Shown one piece after another: positions 1 to 8,024 of a stretch of 20,636 bases of DNA; the first letter of the stretch is position 1, and each line of letters starts with the position of its first letter. The notes under the pieces are model-generated. The model made no database searches. It was not told the origin of the DNA and was given only the letters and a program-made list of their open reading frames with translations. The stretch covers positions 1 to 20,636 of the forward strand of contig CAZPJD010000098.1 of NCBI GenBank assembly GCA_964586775.1. Reading direction: 5' to 3'. This stretch comes from JADLEX01 sp964586775 (lineage in GTDB: Bacteria > Lernaellota > Lernaellaia > JACKCT01). The position numbers and the translations under genes were made by a program.

Positions 1-98
1 TCGAGGGCGTGCAGTTCCATCCCGAGTCGTTCATGACGCCCCACGGCGTAGCGCTATTGCGCAATTTTCTCGAAGGCCGCGTGGGGAACGCCGCATGA
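1..98 (+). CDS. pabA: Glutamine amidotransferase, PabA/TrpG type (C-terminal end only)
   Basis: This is the last 31 codons of a class I glutamine amidotransferase, truncated by the window start. The reading begins E-G-V-Q-F-H-P-E-S, which is the conserved block holding the His and Glu of the Cys-His-Glu triad in TrpG/PabA proteins. The family releases ammonia from glutamine for chorismate amination. The stop TGA (96-98) overlaps the ATG of the next gene (95-97), so the two are probably translationally coupled. Because the partner downstream is PabB-like and is followed by a PabC-like gene, PabA is the likely role. The family PabA/TrpG often serves both complexes, so a shared tryptophan role cannot be excluded. 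Confidence 0.85.
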   Translation, partial: EGVQFHPESFMTPHGVALLRNFLEGRVGNAA

Positions 99-1486
99 GC
101 ACGCTGACGAAGCCGATCGATCTGCACGTCGAGCCCGTGGAGTTTGCCGCGACGGTGGTGGGGCGGCGTCTCGCGTTTCTCGAATCCTCGCAGCGCGGCT
201 CGGCCCTCGGGCGTTATTCGGTGATCGGATGGGACCCGGTCGCGACCTTCGTCGCGCACGCCGATTCGTCGATCCTGAACACCGCAAAAGGCGACGAGCG
301 GTTTGGCGGCAACCCCATCGACGCGCTGGGCGAGGTGCTGCGTCGCTACCAATTGCCGGATGATGGGCATGGCGAGGCGTTCGGCGGCGGGGCGATCGGC
401 TACCTGTCCTACGACCTGAATCGCCTGATCGAGCGACTCGGCCCCGGCCCGGGCGGCGACACGGCGCTGCCACTCATCGACCTCGCGTTCTATGATCGCG
501 TGCTCGTCTTCGATCATTATCAGTCGAAATGGTCGCTCGCCGTCTGCGCGTGGGATGCGGAAACGGACCTCGAATCTCGGTCGGACGTGGAGTCGAGCGA
601 CATCCGCCGGCTCGCCGCGAAAGCCGCCGCGCATCAGTCCGAGCCGCCGCCCGCCGAGCCGAATTCCATCGTGGCCGATCTGTCCGGCGACGAATACCGC
701 GAGCGGGTGGCCCGTGCGCTGCGTCACATCGTCGATGGCGACATCTATCAGGTGAACCTCGCCGTGCGTTTCGAGTCGCCTTGGAGTGCCGCGCCCTTCG
801 ACCTCTATCGGCGGCTGCGTCACTTCACGCCGTCGCGCTACGGCGCGTTCATCGAAACCGACGCGGCGCACATCGTCAGCGCCTCGCCCGAGCTGTTCCT
901 GCGCGTCGCCGGGCGCAAGATCCAGACGCGGCCGATCAAGGGCACGCGCCGCCGCACCGGCGACGCCGAGCGCGACGCCGAGCGCCTCGCCGATCTGCTC
1001 GCGAGCCCCAAGGAGCGCGCCGAGCTGTCGATGATCGTGGACCTCGAGCGAAACGACCTGGGCCGCGTGTGCGAATACGGCTCGGTCGTCGTGACCGATC
1101 ACGCCTACGTCGACGAACTGCCCACGGTGTTTCACACGGTGTCGTGCGTCGAAGGGCGACTGCGCGAAGACGTCGGCGCGGCCGACCTGATTCGCGCGAC
1201 CTTCCCCGGCGGCTCCATTACCGGCGCGCCCAAGATCCGCGCCATGACGATCATCGACGACCTCGAGCCCGTCGCGCGCGGGCCGTACACCGGGGCGATC
1301 GGCGCCTTCGGGTTCGACAGCTCGCTGTCGCTCTCCATCGCGATCCGCACCATCGTGCTCGCGGGCGGCACGGCGTCGTTTCACGCGGGGGCGGGCATCG
1401 TCGCGGACTCGGACCCCGCCGCCGAGTACGAAGAGGTGCTCGACAAGGCGCGCGCCATGGCGAAAGCGCTGGGGGCCGAGCTGTGA
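95..1486 (+). CDS. pabB: Aminodeoxychorismate synthase component I
   Basis: A 463-residue chorismate-binding enzyme that aminates chorismate to 4-amino-4-deoxychorismate, the first step of p-aminobenzoate synthesis for folate. Visible family blocks are GDIYQVNLAVRF, SASPELFL, PIKGT, ELSMIVDLERNDLGRV, the GGSITGAPK block and the C-terminal HAGAGIV-DSDPAAEYEE block. The key discriminator is PIKGT with Lys at about residue 282: PabB enzymes carry Lys there, while anthranilate synthase TrpE carries Ala (PIAGT). The ATG at 95 overlaps the pabA stop in an ATGA arrangement, and the stop overlaps the GTG of pabC. The length fits PabB. The three-gene order pabA-pabB-pabC supports the assignment. Confidence 0.93.
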   Translation: MSTLTKPIDLHVEPVEFAATVVGRRLAFLESSQRGSALGRYSVIGWDPVATFVAHADSSILNTAKGDERFGGNPIDALGEVLRRYQLPDDGHGEAFGGGAIGYLSYDLNRLIERLGPGPGGDTALPLIDLAFYDRVLVFDHYQSKWSLAVCAWDAETDLESRSDVESSDIRRLAAKAAAHQSEPPPAEPNSIVADLSGDEYRERVARALRHIVDGDIYQVNLAVRFESPWSAAPFDLYRRLRHFTPSRYGAFIETDAAHIVSASPELFLRVAGRKIQTRPIKGTRRRTGDAERDAERLADLLASPKERAELSMIVDLERNDLGRVCEYGSVVVTDHAYVDELPTVFHTVSCVEGRLREDVGAADLIRATFPGGSITGAPKIRAMTIIDDLEPVARGPYTGAIGAFGFDSSLSLSIAIRTIVLAGGTASFHAGAGIVADSDPAAEYEEVLDKARAMAKALGAEL

Positions 1487-2364
1487 GCGGAATGGTCTAC
1501 CTCAACGGCCAATTCATGCCGACGCAGGTGGCGACGGTTCCCATCGACGACCGCGGCCTGCTCTATGGCGATGGCCTTTTCGAGACGATGCGCGCCGACG
1601 GCGGGCACGTCGCGTGGCTCGATCGGCATTTGCGTCGCCTCTACAACGCTGCGGAGCGTATGCGCATCGAGATCCCGGAGACCCCGGCGCTGATGGCGGC
1701 GGCCGTGAACGAGCTCGTCCGCCAAAACGGCGCGCGCGATTTGGCCGTGCGCCTGACCGTCACCCGCGGCCCCCACGCGGGACGCACTCCCTTTCGCTCC
1801 GCGCCGGGCCCGGCGACGCGCATCATCACCGCCCGGTCGCTGCCCGAATTCACCTCCGATTTCTTTGAGCGCGGCATTCGCGCGATCACCGTGGATTGCC
1901 CCTCGCGCGACGCCTCGCCCAGCCGCGGCCTCAAGACGCTCGCGTACCTCGATTTTCTCTTCTACCGCGATTGGGCCGATCAGAACGACGCCTTCGAGGC
2001 GATCCTCGTCGATACGGCGGGGCGCGTGGTGGAGGGATCGTCGTCCAATGTCTTCGTGGTCAAGGATGGTACGATCGCCACGCCCGACGTTCGCGTCGGT
2101 CTGCTGCCCGGCGTGGTGCGCGATGTCGCGCTCGAAGCGATCCGCGAGATGGGCGCGCCGGTGGAGGAGCGCACCGTCTTTTCCGACGAATTGCTCGCGG
2201 CCGATGAAATCTTCGTGACGAACAGCTTGGTGGAACTTGCGTCCGTCTCGACACTTCTGGCGGCCGGTTGCGAAATCTCCCTCGGTCTGGCGGTCGCCGA
2301 TCATGTGCGGGGATGGGTATGCGCGAAAAAGCGCGGGCGACGGACCGACGAAATCGGACGCTGA
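1483..2364 (+). CDS. pabC: Aminodeoxychorismate lyase (PLP fold type IV)
   Basis: A 293-residue PLP-dependent class IV aminotransferase-fold protein. The N-terminal block DDRGLLYGDGLFETMR, the Lys at about residue 151 in SRGLKTLAYLD (expected Schiff-base Lys), the EGSSSNVFVV block and the LLPGVVRD block are all typical of this fold. The start chosen is the GTG at 1483, which overlaps the pabB stop as GTGA; an ATG at 1492 is an alternative that loses three residues. The fold also includes branched-chain and D-amino-acid aminotransferases, which are hard to separate by sequence. The position directly after pabB argues for the lyase that releases pyruvate from aminodeoxychorismate to give p-aminobenzoate. 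Confidence 0.82.
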   Translation: MSGMVYLNGQFMPTQVATVPIDDRGLLYGDGLFETMRADGGHVAWLDRHLRRLYNAAERMRIEIPETPALMAAAVNELVRQNGARDLAVRLTVTRGPHAGRTPFRSAPGPATRIITARSLPEFTSDFFERGIRAITVDCPSRDASPSRGLKTLAYLDFLFYRDWADQNDAFEAILVDTAGRVVEGSSSNVFVVKDGTIATPDVRVGLLPGVVRDVALEAIREMGAPVEERTVFSDELLAADEIFVTNSLVELASVSTLLAAGCEISLGLAVADHVRGWVCAKKRGRRTDEIGR

Positions 2365-2515
2365 TGGCGGCCCGTTATTGTCGATCAGGCCCTGATGCCT
2401 GGATTTCCAAACAGGAGTCATGCGATCGGTTGGCCCATCGAAGGGACGTAAACGCCTTGAACGGGCGATCCGCGTCTTGTGGGATACCGATGATACGGAC
2501 TCTCGGAAACGAGGT

Positions 2516-2583
2516 GCAGGATTTTCCGAGATTTCGGGTGGACTTCGGCCGATGTCGAAAGGGCAAAATTCCCGAAATCCTGC
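2516..2583. repeat. Two overlapping inverted repeats sharing one 3' arm
   Basis: Two perfect 9-bp inverted repeats share the same 3' arm. GCAGGATTT (2516-2524) can pair with AAATCCTGC (2575-2583), and GATTTCGGG (2530-2538) can pair with CCCGAAATC (2571-2579). The two pairings exclude each other over 2575-2579. They lie in the 418-base non-coding stretch between pabC and phaR (2365-2782), which otherwise shows no convincing gene. The stretch could hold a terminator region, a leader or a small RNA; none matches a class I recognise. Confidence 0.5.
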
Positions 2584-2706
2584 CAAATGGACCGCCTGAA
2601 GACCAACGGCCCCGCATGCGCGTATCACCGGCTCAGACGTGATCGTGGCGTATCCGGCTATCCGCGCGACAACGCGGCGAAAACACGGAAGAAAATCGCG
2701 GAATGA

Positions 2707-2750
2707 AACCGAACGGTTCGGTTGACGCCCCGTTAGGGCGGTGTTAAGTC
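2707..2750 (+). promoter_or_regulatory. Candidate phaR promoter with overlapping 17-bp palindromic operator
   Basis: A perfect palindrome, AACCGAAC-G-GTTCGGTT (2707-2723), overlaps a good -35 hexamer TTGACG (2722-2727). Seventeen bases further is a weak -10, TAAGTC (2745-2750). A dyad overlapping a -35 box is a classic repressor-site arrangement. Transcription would start near 2757, just before the TTG start chosen for the next gene. The bound protein is unknown; autoregulation by the adjacent PhaR-like protein is one possibility. A smaller hairpin, CGCCC-N5-GGGCG, follows directly within the spacer. Confidence 0.5.
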
Positions 2751-2782
2751 ATGCGCGACTCGTCCGAACCCGCGAGGATGCC

Positions 2783-3370
2783 TTGAAGGACAAGCAAGAG
2801 CGCGTCATCCGACGATATCAAAATCGGAAGCTCTACGACACGCAGGCGAGCCGGTATGTCACCCTCGACGAGATCGCCGAGATGGTGAAGGAAGGCGTCG
2901 ATGTCAAGGTCATCGACAATCGGACGAAGAAGGACCTGACCGCACTGACGCTCACGCAGATCCTGTTCGAGGAAGAAAAGAAGGAAAAGTCGATCCTGCC
3001 GCTCTCGGCGCTCAAGAAGATCCTGCAGGTCGGCCAAGACAGCATGGCGGATTTCGTGGAGCGGGTAATCCTGCCGGGGTTGCAGTCGATCGGCCAAGCC
3101 CGTGGCGAGGTGGAAAAGGTTCTGGAGCGGCTCGTCCATCGCGGCAAGATCGGCGAGGACGACCGACAGAATCTGATTCACGAGGTGTATTCGACGAGCC
3201 AGAAGACCGTCGAGGATCTGGGCCAGCACATCGACGAAAACGTCGGTCGCTTTCTGGACGGCATCCGTTCGATCTCGGCGCTGACCGACAAGGTCGCCCA
3301 GCTCGAAAAAGAATTCGAGGAGCTCGAGGCGCTGGTGCGCGAGCGCCTGAAAGACCCATCTTCGTCATAG
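2783..3370 (+). CDS. phaR: PhaR-type polyhydroxyalkanoate synthesis regulator
   Basis: A 195-residue protein. Its N-terminus, VIRRYQNRKLYDTQASRYV followed by TLDEIAEMVKEG, is the conserved DNA-binding domain of the PHB/PHA accumulation regulator family. This is followed by a second short conserved region and a heptad-like C-terminal helix (about residues 160-190, many Leu, Glu and Lys) that is probably a coiled coil. I chose the TTG at 2783, which has GAGGA just upstream and puts the family's N-terminus about six residues in. A GTG at 2741 is in frame but lies inside the candidate promoter. Family members repress PHA-granule genes and sense PHA. No PHA synthase or phasin gene is visible in this window, so the target is unknown here. 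Confidence 0.85.
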   Translation: MKDKQERVIRRYQNRKLYDTQASRYVTLDEIAEMVKEGVDVKVIDNRTKKDLTALTLTQILFEEEKKEKSILPLSALKKILQVGQDSMADFVERVILPGLQSIGQARGEVEKVLERLVHRGKIGEDDRQNLIHEVYSTSQKTVEDLGQHIDENVGRFLDGIRSISALTDKVAQLEKEFEELEALVRERLKDPSSS

Positions 3371-3425
3371 CGCCGCACCTTCAAGTGCGTTACAATCGCA
3401 ATCCAGACCATTGCGGAGCAGCGCG

Positions 3426-4253
3426 GTGAACGTCCCGTTTTCCAAATTGGCCGGAACCGGCAACGATTTTCTCATCATCGACCATCGCCAGTCGTTTCTT
3501 CCGACCGGCGACATGCCCGAGTTCGTGCGCAAGGTCTGCCGGCGGGCGCAGTCGGTCGGCGCCGATGGGGTGATTTTCGTTGAGCGGCACCCCAAGCTCG
3601 ATTTCGCGTGGCGCTTTTTTAACGCCGACGGCGGCGAGGCCGAGATGTGCGGCAATGGCGCGAGGTGCGTGAGCCGTTTCGCCCACGCGCGCGGCCTGGC
3701 CGGCGAAACGATGCGGTTTCAGACCATCGCCGGCGTGATCGAGTCGCAGATCCTGGACGAGCGCCGCGTGAAGGTGCGTCTGACGCGCCCGCACGACTAC
3801 CGGACGATTTCGCTGAACCTCCCCGCGGGCAGTGTGAATGGACACATGGTCAACACCGGCGTTCCGCACGTCGTGGTCGGCGTCGCGAACGTCGGCGACG
3901 TCGATGTCGAGACGCTGGGCGCGCAGATTCGATACGCGGCGCAATTCGCGCCCGCCGGCACGAACGCGAATTTCGTTCAGGTTATCGGCGAGCATGATCT
4001 CGTGATTCGCACCTACGAGCGTGGCGTCGAAGGCGAGACCCTCGCGTGCGGCACGGGGTGCGTGGCGGCCGCGACGACGCTGGTGAAAACCGGCGCGGTG
4101 AAGGCCCCCGTTCACCTGAAGGTCCGCTCGGGAGAGACCCTTACGGTGCATTTTTCGGGCGACGATCCGCTAAGTTCCGACGCGTGGCTCGAAGGGCCGA
4201 CGCAGTGGATCTGCGACGGCGAGCTGAGGCCCGAAGCCTGGCAGGGGGCCTAG
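3426..4253 (+). CDS. dapF: Diaminopimelate epimerase
   Basis: A 275-residue enzyme that interconverts LL- and meso-diaminopimelate for lysine and peptidoglycan synthesis. The N-terminal KLAGTGNDF block is a variant of the family's K-M-x-G-x-GNDF. The two catalytic cysteines are visible: Cys75 in EMCGNGARC and Cys208 in TLACGTGC. The GTG at 3426 is preferred because GGAG lies seven bases upstream; a TTG at 3411 is an in-frame alternative. A TACAAT at 3391-3396 resembles a -10 box but lacks a convincing -35. The stop TAG abuts the ATG of the next gene, so dapF probably leads a small operon with the two following genes. Confidence 0.95.
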   Translation: MNVPFSKLAGTGNDFLIIDHRQSFLPTGDMPEFVRKVCRRAQSVGADGVIFVERHPKLDFAWRFFNADGGEAEMCGNGARCVSRFAHARGLAGETMRFQTIAGVIESQILDERRVKVRLTRPHDYRTISLNLPAGSVNGHMVNTGVPHVVVGVANVGDVDVETLGAQIRYAAQFAPAGTNANFVQVIGEHDLVIRTYERGVEGETLACGTGCVAAATTLVKTGAVKAPVHLKVRSGETLTVHFSGDDPLSSDAWLEGPTQWICDGELRPEAWQGA

Positions 4254-4610
4254 ATGCCACTCTACGAATTCCGGTGCGAGAAGTGCGGGGGCGTCTCGTC
4301 GTTTCGCGAAAAGATGTTCGAGCGCCAGCCGCTGTTTTTTGGGCGGCGAAAGTGCTCTCACTGCGGCTCGAAAAAACTCAACAAGATCATGTCGCGCGTC
4401 GCCGGGCACGTGGAGCGTACTTACAACGAGCAGCTCAACGAGCTGAAGTCGATGGGCAACGTCACCTTCATCCCCGAAGAGATGATGAAACGGCCCGAAC
4501 CCCCCGGCGGCGTCTGCCCCTACCATCAGGCGCACGTCGAGGAAGAGAAAAAACAAGCCGCGGTGGACGCGGAAAAAAAGGCCAAGTCCCCCATCGTCAT
4601 CGGCTCGTGA
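4254..4610 (+). CDS. FmdB-family zinc ribbon protein
   Basis: A 118-residue small protein starting MPLYEFRCEKCG, the hallmark of the FmdB/CxxC regulatory zinc-ribbon family. Four cysteines (Cys8, Cys11, Cys34, Cys37) form two CxxC knuckles in the first 40 residues, expected to bind one zinc. The rest is charged and Lys/Glu-rich at the C-terminus, with no second domain. Family members are usually annotated as putative regulatory proteins, and their biochemical role is mostly unknown. The ATG follows the dapF stop without a gap, with AGGGGG upstream. The stop overlaps the GTG of the next gene (GTGA), so the three genes appear to be one transcription unit. Confidence 0.85.
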   Translation: MPLYEFRCEKCGGVSSFREKMFERQPLFFGRRKCSHCGSKKLNKIMSRVAGHVERTYNEQLNELKSMGNVTFIPEEMMKRPEPPGGVCPYHQAHVEEEKKQAAVDAEKKAKSPIVIGS

Positions 4611-5563
4611 AGCCCGAACTCCCACGATTCGCCGTCGTCGTCGTCATCGCCGTGCTCTGCGGCGCCGCTCTGGTCGCGTGCTCGCGTCCGCCGAAACTCG
4701 ACGGCGTGCTGGTTTATGCCGACGGTTCGGGACGGCTCCTCGCGCGCGACCTCGCCTCGGGCAAAACCCGAACGCTGGCGTCCGATGGCGCGGACGGCGA
4801 CCTCGCCGTGGACCGAAACGGCATGCGCGTCGTGTATTCGGCGACGAGGCCGGACGGGTCGCGTGGACTCGTCATCCGAAACGTCGTCACGAACTTCGCC
4901 GAACCGCTGTGCCAGAGCGGTTATCCCGGCGTCCCCGTGCATTGGCGCGGCGGTGCGTTTTCCGCCGGTGGGGATGAGGTCGTCTTCGCGACCTTCGACG
5001 CGGCGGGCGAGCGTTCGTCGCATCTCGCCAAAGGCTTGCGCCACTGCGCGCGCATCGCGAGCGGAATCGGATCGGCGGATTTCGGCCCCGGTGTCGATCG
5101 CGTGCTCCTTGCCGACGCCCACGCCATCGCCGCCTATCACGTCGCCGATACGCTCTCGCCGCAGGTGCCCGCGGGCGTGTCGCTGCCGCCGATCTGGCGG
5201 TCCGACGAAAAGATCGTCGATCTCGCGGTGGGTCGCCTCTACGAGCGATTCGCGGTGCTGACGCAAACGCGAATCGTCGTGCGCGGTTTTTCGGGCGCGG
5301 CGTCGCACTCGTTCGAGTTCGACTCGCTCGATGATCGGGATGCGTCGCTGCGCCCCGCAGCAGCGACCTTCGCGCCGGACGGTGAGCACATCGCCATCGT
5401 TTTCGGGTCGGGCGAACGCTCGGTTATTCACGTTCTCGACGTGTCGAAGGGTGGCGACGAAATCGTCGATCGAGGCCCTCTCGCGCTCGATCCGCCGCCG
5501 ATTCCGGCGCAGGTGGCGTGGGTGCCGAGGCTGCTCGGCGCCGGAGAATCCCAAGCCCCGTAA
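4607..5563 (+). CDS. Predicted lipoprotein with beta-propeller-like (TolB/WD40-type) repeats
   Basis: A 318-residue protein. The N-terminus is a hydrophobic signal peptide ending in lipobox LVAC with the lipidated residue at Cys25, so it should be exported and membrane anchored. The mature part shows short strands of the form VLVYADGSGRLLARDL, MRVVYSATRPDGSRGLVIRN and HIAIVFGSG-RSVIHVLD, typical of TolB/WD40-like propeller blades that display states or bind partners. I cannot assign a specific family. The start is the GTG at 4607, overlapping the preceding stop; a longer in-frame upstream extension is rejected because it runs through the FmdB gene. The stop lies only seven bases from the convergent cbiO stop. 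Confidence 0.75.
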   Translation: MKPELPRFAVVVVIAVLCGAALVACSRPPKLDGVLVYADGSGRLLARDLASGKTRTLASDGADGDLAVDRNGMRVVYSATRPDGSRGLVIRNVVTNFAEPLCQSGYPGVPVHWRGGAFSAGGDEVVFATFDAAGERSSHLAKGLRHCARIASGIGSADFGPGVDRVLLADAHAIAAYHVADTLSPQVPAGVSLPPIWRSDEKIVDLAVGRLYERFAVLTQTRIVVRGFSGAASHSFEFDSLDDRDASLRPAAATFAPDGEHIAIVFGSGERSVIHVLDVSKGGDEIVDRGPLALDPPPIPAQVAWVPRLLGAGESQAP

Positions 5564-5570
5564 GGTGCGA

Positions 5571-6278
5571 TCAGACCAGGTCGGCGCGCATCAGCAGATC
5601 GCGATCGGCGAGCACTTCGAGGCAGGAACCCTCGGCGACGATTCGGCCGGCATGCATCACCGCGACGCGGTCGCAAATTCGCCGGGCGAGATCGAAATCG
5701 TGCGTCGCGACGATCTGCGTCCCGCCGATGGATGCGAGGAGTTCCGCAATCTCGCGTCGCCCGCGCGGGTCGAGGTGGCCCGTGGGTTCGTCGAGCAAGA
5801 GCAGACGCGGCCGCATCGCCAGCACAGCGGCGATCGCCGCGCGTTTTTTCTGCCCAAGGCTCAGGTGGTGCGGCACGCGACGCTCCATCCCCGCGAGCCC
5901 GACATCCGCGAGGGCGCGCCGGACGCGGTCCTCGATGTCGGCTTCGCCGAGACCCTGATTTCGCGGGCCGAAGGCGATGTCCTCGCCGAGCGTCGTGCAA
6001 AATAGTTGATCGTCGGGGTCCTGAAACACGATCCCCACGCGGCCGACGTCCCCGGGGCCCCGACGTGCGGCTGGATCCACGCCCTCGACGCGCACGCGTC
6101 CCGTTGACGGCAAAAGCCCGGCGATGTGCCACAGCAGCGTCGATTTTCCCGCGCCGTTCGCACCGACAATCGCGAGACGCTCACCGCATTCCACGACGAG
6201 GTGGACGTCGTCGAGCGCCGCGGTTCCGTCGGGATAGCGCCACGTCAGGCCGTCGATCTGGACCACCGGCTCGGTCAT
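5571..6278 (-). CDS. cbiO: Cobalt/nickel ECF transporter ATP-binding protein
   Basis: A 235-residue ABC ATPase that powers metal uptake in the CbiMNQO-type energy-coupling-factor transporter. Visible motifs are Walker A GANGAGKST (39-47), Q-loop FQDPDDQLF (Gln86), a degenerate signature LSLGQ (139-143), Walker B LLLLDEP (159-165), D-loop and H-loop His193. The QDPDDQLF form is characteristic of ECF ATPases such as CbiO/NikO/EcfA. The ATG overlaps the cbiQ stop by four bases. It is the last gene of a four-gene operon on the minus strand. Whether cobalt or nickel is carried cannot be told from this subunit. Confidence 0.92.
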   Translation of the reverse strand: MTEPVVQIDGLTWRYPDGTAALDDVHLVVECGERLAIVGANGAGKSTLLWHIAGLLPSTGRVRVEGVDPAARRGPGDVGRVGIVFQDPDDQLFCTTLGEDIAFGPRNQGLGEADIEDRVRRALADVGLAGMERRVPHHLSLGQKKRAAIAAVLAMRPRLLLLDEPTGHLDPRGRREIAELLASIGGTQIVATHDFDLARRICDRVAVMHAGRIVAEGSCLEVLADRDLLMRADLV

Positions 6279-7018
6279 ACCGCAAACCCCAGCGCCGCGC
6301 TGATGGCGACCACCGTTCCCGCGCGGAGCCAGTCCGCGGGCGCGAGCGCACCCGCAAACGGTGCGGGCCGGACATGACCGTCGAATCCGCGCGCGCGCAT
6401 GGCTGCGTGGACGCGCTCCTGACGTTCGTGACTGCGAACGAAGAGCGCGCCGATCATGCGTCCGATGTGCGGAATCTCGCGGAAATTTCGACCGCGATAG
6501 CCGCGCGCCAGCAGCGCACGACGCATCTTACGCACCTGTTCCACGAGAATGTGAATCGAGCGCGTCGTGACGATGAGCCCCGTGACGAGCGCCGGCGGAA
6601 CGCGCATCCATGCGAGACACGACCACAATCGATCGGGCGTCACCGCGACGGATGAAAGAACGACCGTGCCCGTTGCGGTTGCCGTCTTGAGGGCGATGCC
6701 GATCGCCGCTTGGACGCCCGAGGGGTACACATCGAGCCCGCACCAAGTCCACGGGGTCTCGGGCGCGGCGGGCTGAACGAACGGGAGCCAGATCGACACG
6801 GCGGCGAATATCGGAACCGCGGGAAGAAGCCTGCGAATGTAGGCTCGAATCGACACCCGCCAAACCAGCGCGAGAACAACTATGAGCGCGCCGTTGGCCG
6901 CCAGCGACGCGTGCCGCGAGACGGGTAGGGCGACGCACACGATCAGCACGCCCAACAAGGCGAGTAAACGGGTGCGGTCGTCGCGCCCGGGGCGGCCGGA
7001 ATCGAACGTCGAAATCAC
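6275..7018 (-). CDS. cbiQ: Cobalt/nickel ECF transporter transmembrane (T) component
   Basis: A 247-residue membrane protein with hydrophobic segments in the N-terminal half (LLALLGVLIVCVALPV, NGALIVVLALVW, LPAVPIFAAVSIWLPF) and another at the C-terminus. The charged region ARGYRGR (near 185) and the second Ala-Arg-Gly, MRARGFDG (near 218), match the two Ala-Arg-Gly coupling motifs by which CbiQ/EcfT T-components contact the ATPases. The start is the GTG at 7018, which overlaps the stop of the PDGLE gene (TGA at 7015-7017). A longer reading frame upstream is antisense or out-of-frame to real genes and is rejected. Confidence 0.9.
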   Translation of the reverse strand: MISTFDSGRPGRDDRTRLLALLGVLIVCVALPVSRHASLAANGALIVVLALVWRVSIRAYIRRLLPAVPIFAAVSIWLPFVQPAAPETPWTWCGLDVYPSGVQAAIGIALKTATATGTVVLSSVAVTPDRLWSCLAWMRVPPALVTGLIVTTRSIHILVEQVRKMRRALLARGYRGRNFREIPHIGRMIGALFVRSHERQERVHAAMRARGFDGHVRPAPFAGALAPADWLRAGTVVAISAALGFAV

Positions 7019-7317
7019 GAGCCGGATTTTCGCCGCGCGAGCGCCAAGCCGACCACAGCGCCGATCGCGAATGTGGCGAAGGTGCCGACGAGGCCGGCAA
7101 ATGCGGTGGACCAACCTTCGGAGGTGACGCCTGAAACGGCATAGTCGGGGAGCACGGCGGTCGCGGGCGCGACTTCGGAAGCGTGGTCGGCGAAGGCGTG
7201 ATCCACCGCGACGCGCTCCAATCCATCCGGGGCGGAGGATGCGAAGGGAGATAACACAAACGCGACGATCGCGGCGACGGCAACTCCCGCGAAGACGATG
7301 AGCGGAGGGCGTCTCAT
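7015..7317 (-). CDS. PDGLE-domain small membrane subunit (CbiN-like)
   Basis: A 100-residue protein with an N-terminal membrane helix (IVFAGVAVAAIVAFVL), then the diagnostic SAPDGLE motif at the start of an extracytoplasmic loop, and a second membrane helix (FAGLVGTFATFAIGAVVGLALA) ending in a positively charged tail RRKSGS. PDGLE-domain proteins are the CbiN-like accessory subunits of cobalt/nickel ECF transporters, either separate or fused to CbiM. The ATG at 7317 overlaps the cbiM stop and the stop overlaps the cbiQ GTG. It is easily missed because it lies inside a longer spurious frame. Confidence 0.88.
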   Translation of the reverse strand: MRRPPLIVFAGVAVAAIVAFVLSPFASSAPDGLERVAVDHAFADHASEVAPATAVLPDYAVSGVTSEGWSTAFAGLVGTFATFAIGAVVGLALARRKSGS

Positions 7318-7982
7318 GTCGTCACCCACGCTTCGCCGGGTGTGTCGGTCGCGGCGAAGGCAATCAGGTCGGGACGCACCGCTTGGACCGTCGAAATGAC
7401 CACGCCGGTCACACCGGCCTCGATGAATCCGATCAGCACGTGCCACCCCAGCATCGCGGGCATCACGAGTGCCCACGGCGCGCGGCCCGAGAGCGCGATC
7501 TGCGCGGCGCAAAGCGCGCTTACGATCACGACCGTCAACCAACCCGCTATCGCGGCGACGACGCTCAAACTTGCGGGTTTGCGGGCAACAATGTTTCGCG
7601 CCACATGAATGACGGCCGCGGCGACGAGCGACGGCACGACGGCCATGTTCAGGATATTCGCGCCGAGCGCGAGCACGCCGCCATCGGCGAAGAGCAGCGC
7701 CTGAACGACCAGCACGAGCGTCATGACGACAACGGCCGCCGATGGGCCGAGCAGCGCGGTCGCGAGCGTCGCCCCGAGAAAGTGCCCGCTCGTTCCCGCC
7801 GCGACGGGGATGTTGATCATCTGCGCCGCGAAAATGAAGGCGGCGGTGGTGCCGACCAGCGGCACGTGCGCGGGACCGAGTTCGCGGCGAACGCGACGAA
7901 ACGCGACCGTGACCGCCGTCAAACCGATCGCCGCGGACGCGACGGTGACCGGTGCGCTCAGGAATCCATCGGGAATGTGCAT
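7314..7982 (-). CDS. cbiM: Cobalt/nickel ECF transporter substrate-binding (S) component
   Basis: A 222-residue polytopic membrane protein beginning MHIPDGFLS. In CbiM/NikM the free N-terminus and His2 of MHIxDG take part in coordinating the metal. The middle part shows the conserved AAQMINIPVAAGTSGHFLGA block, with further His residues and several membrane helices. A ribosome-binding sequence GAGGA sits four bases before the ATG. It is the first gene of the operon cbiM-PDGLE-cbiQ-cbiO. The family moves Co2+ or Ni2+; no cobalamin biosynthesis, urease or hydrogenase genes are present here to decide which. Confidence 0.93.
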   Translation of the reverse strand: MHIPDGFLSAPVTVASAAIGLTAVTVAFRRVRRELGPAHVPLVGTTAAFIFAAQMINIPVAAGTSGHFLGATLATALLGPSAAVVVMTLVLVVQALLFADGGVLALGANILNMAVVPSLVAAAVIHVARNIVARKPASLSVVAAIAGWLTVVIVSALCAAQIALSGRAPWALVMPAMLGWHVLIGFIEAGVTGVVISTVQAVRPDLIAFAATDTPGEAWVTT

Positions 7983-8024
7983 TCGATCCTCGGAAAAATT
8001 GGCATCGGCATGACCCGAAGGCCG

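Noticed and set aside
529..1482. Long in-frame upstream extension of pabC
   Set aside because: It overlaps pabB throughout in another frame and is Arg-rich; the GTG at 1483 with GTGA overlap is the natural start.
2741..2782. GTG at 2741 as the start of phaR
   Set aside because: It lies within the candidate promoter spacer and adds 14 residues absent from the family; the TTG at 2783 has a better ribosome-binding site.
4046..4606. In-frame upstream extension of the propeller lipoprotein
   Set aside because: It runs through dapF and the FmdB gene in another frame and would bury the signal peptide inside the protein.
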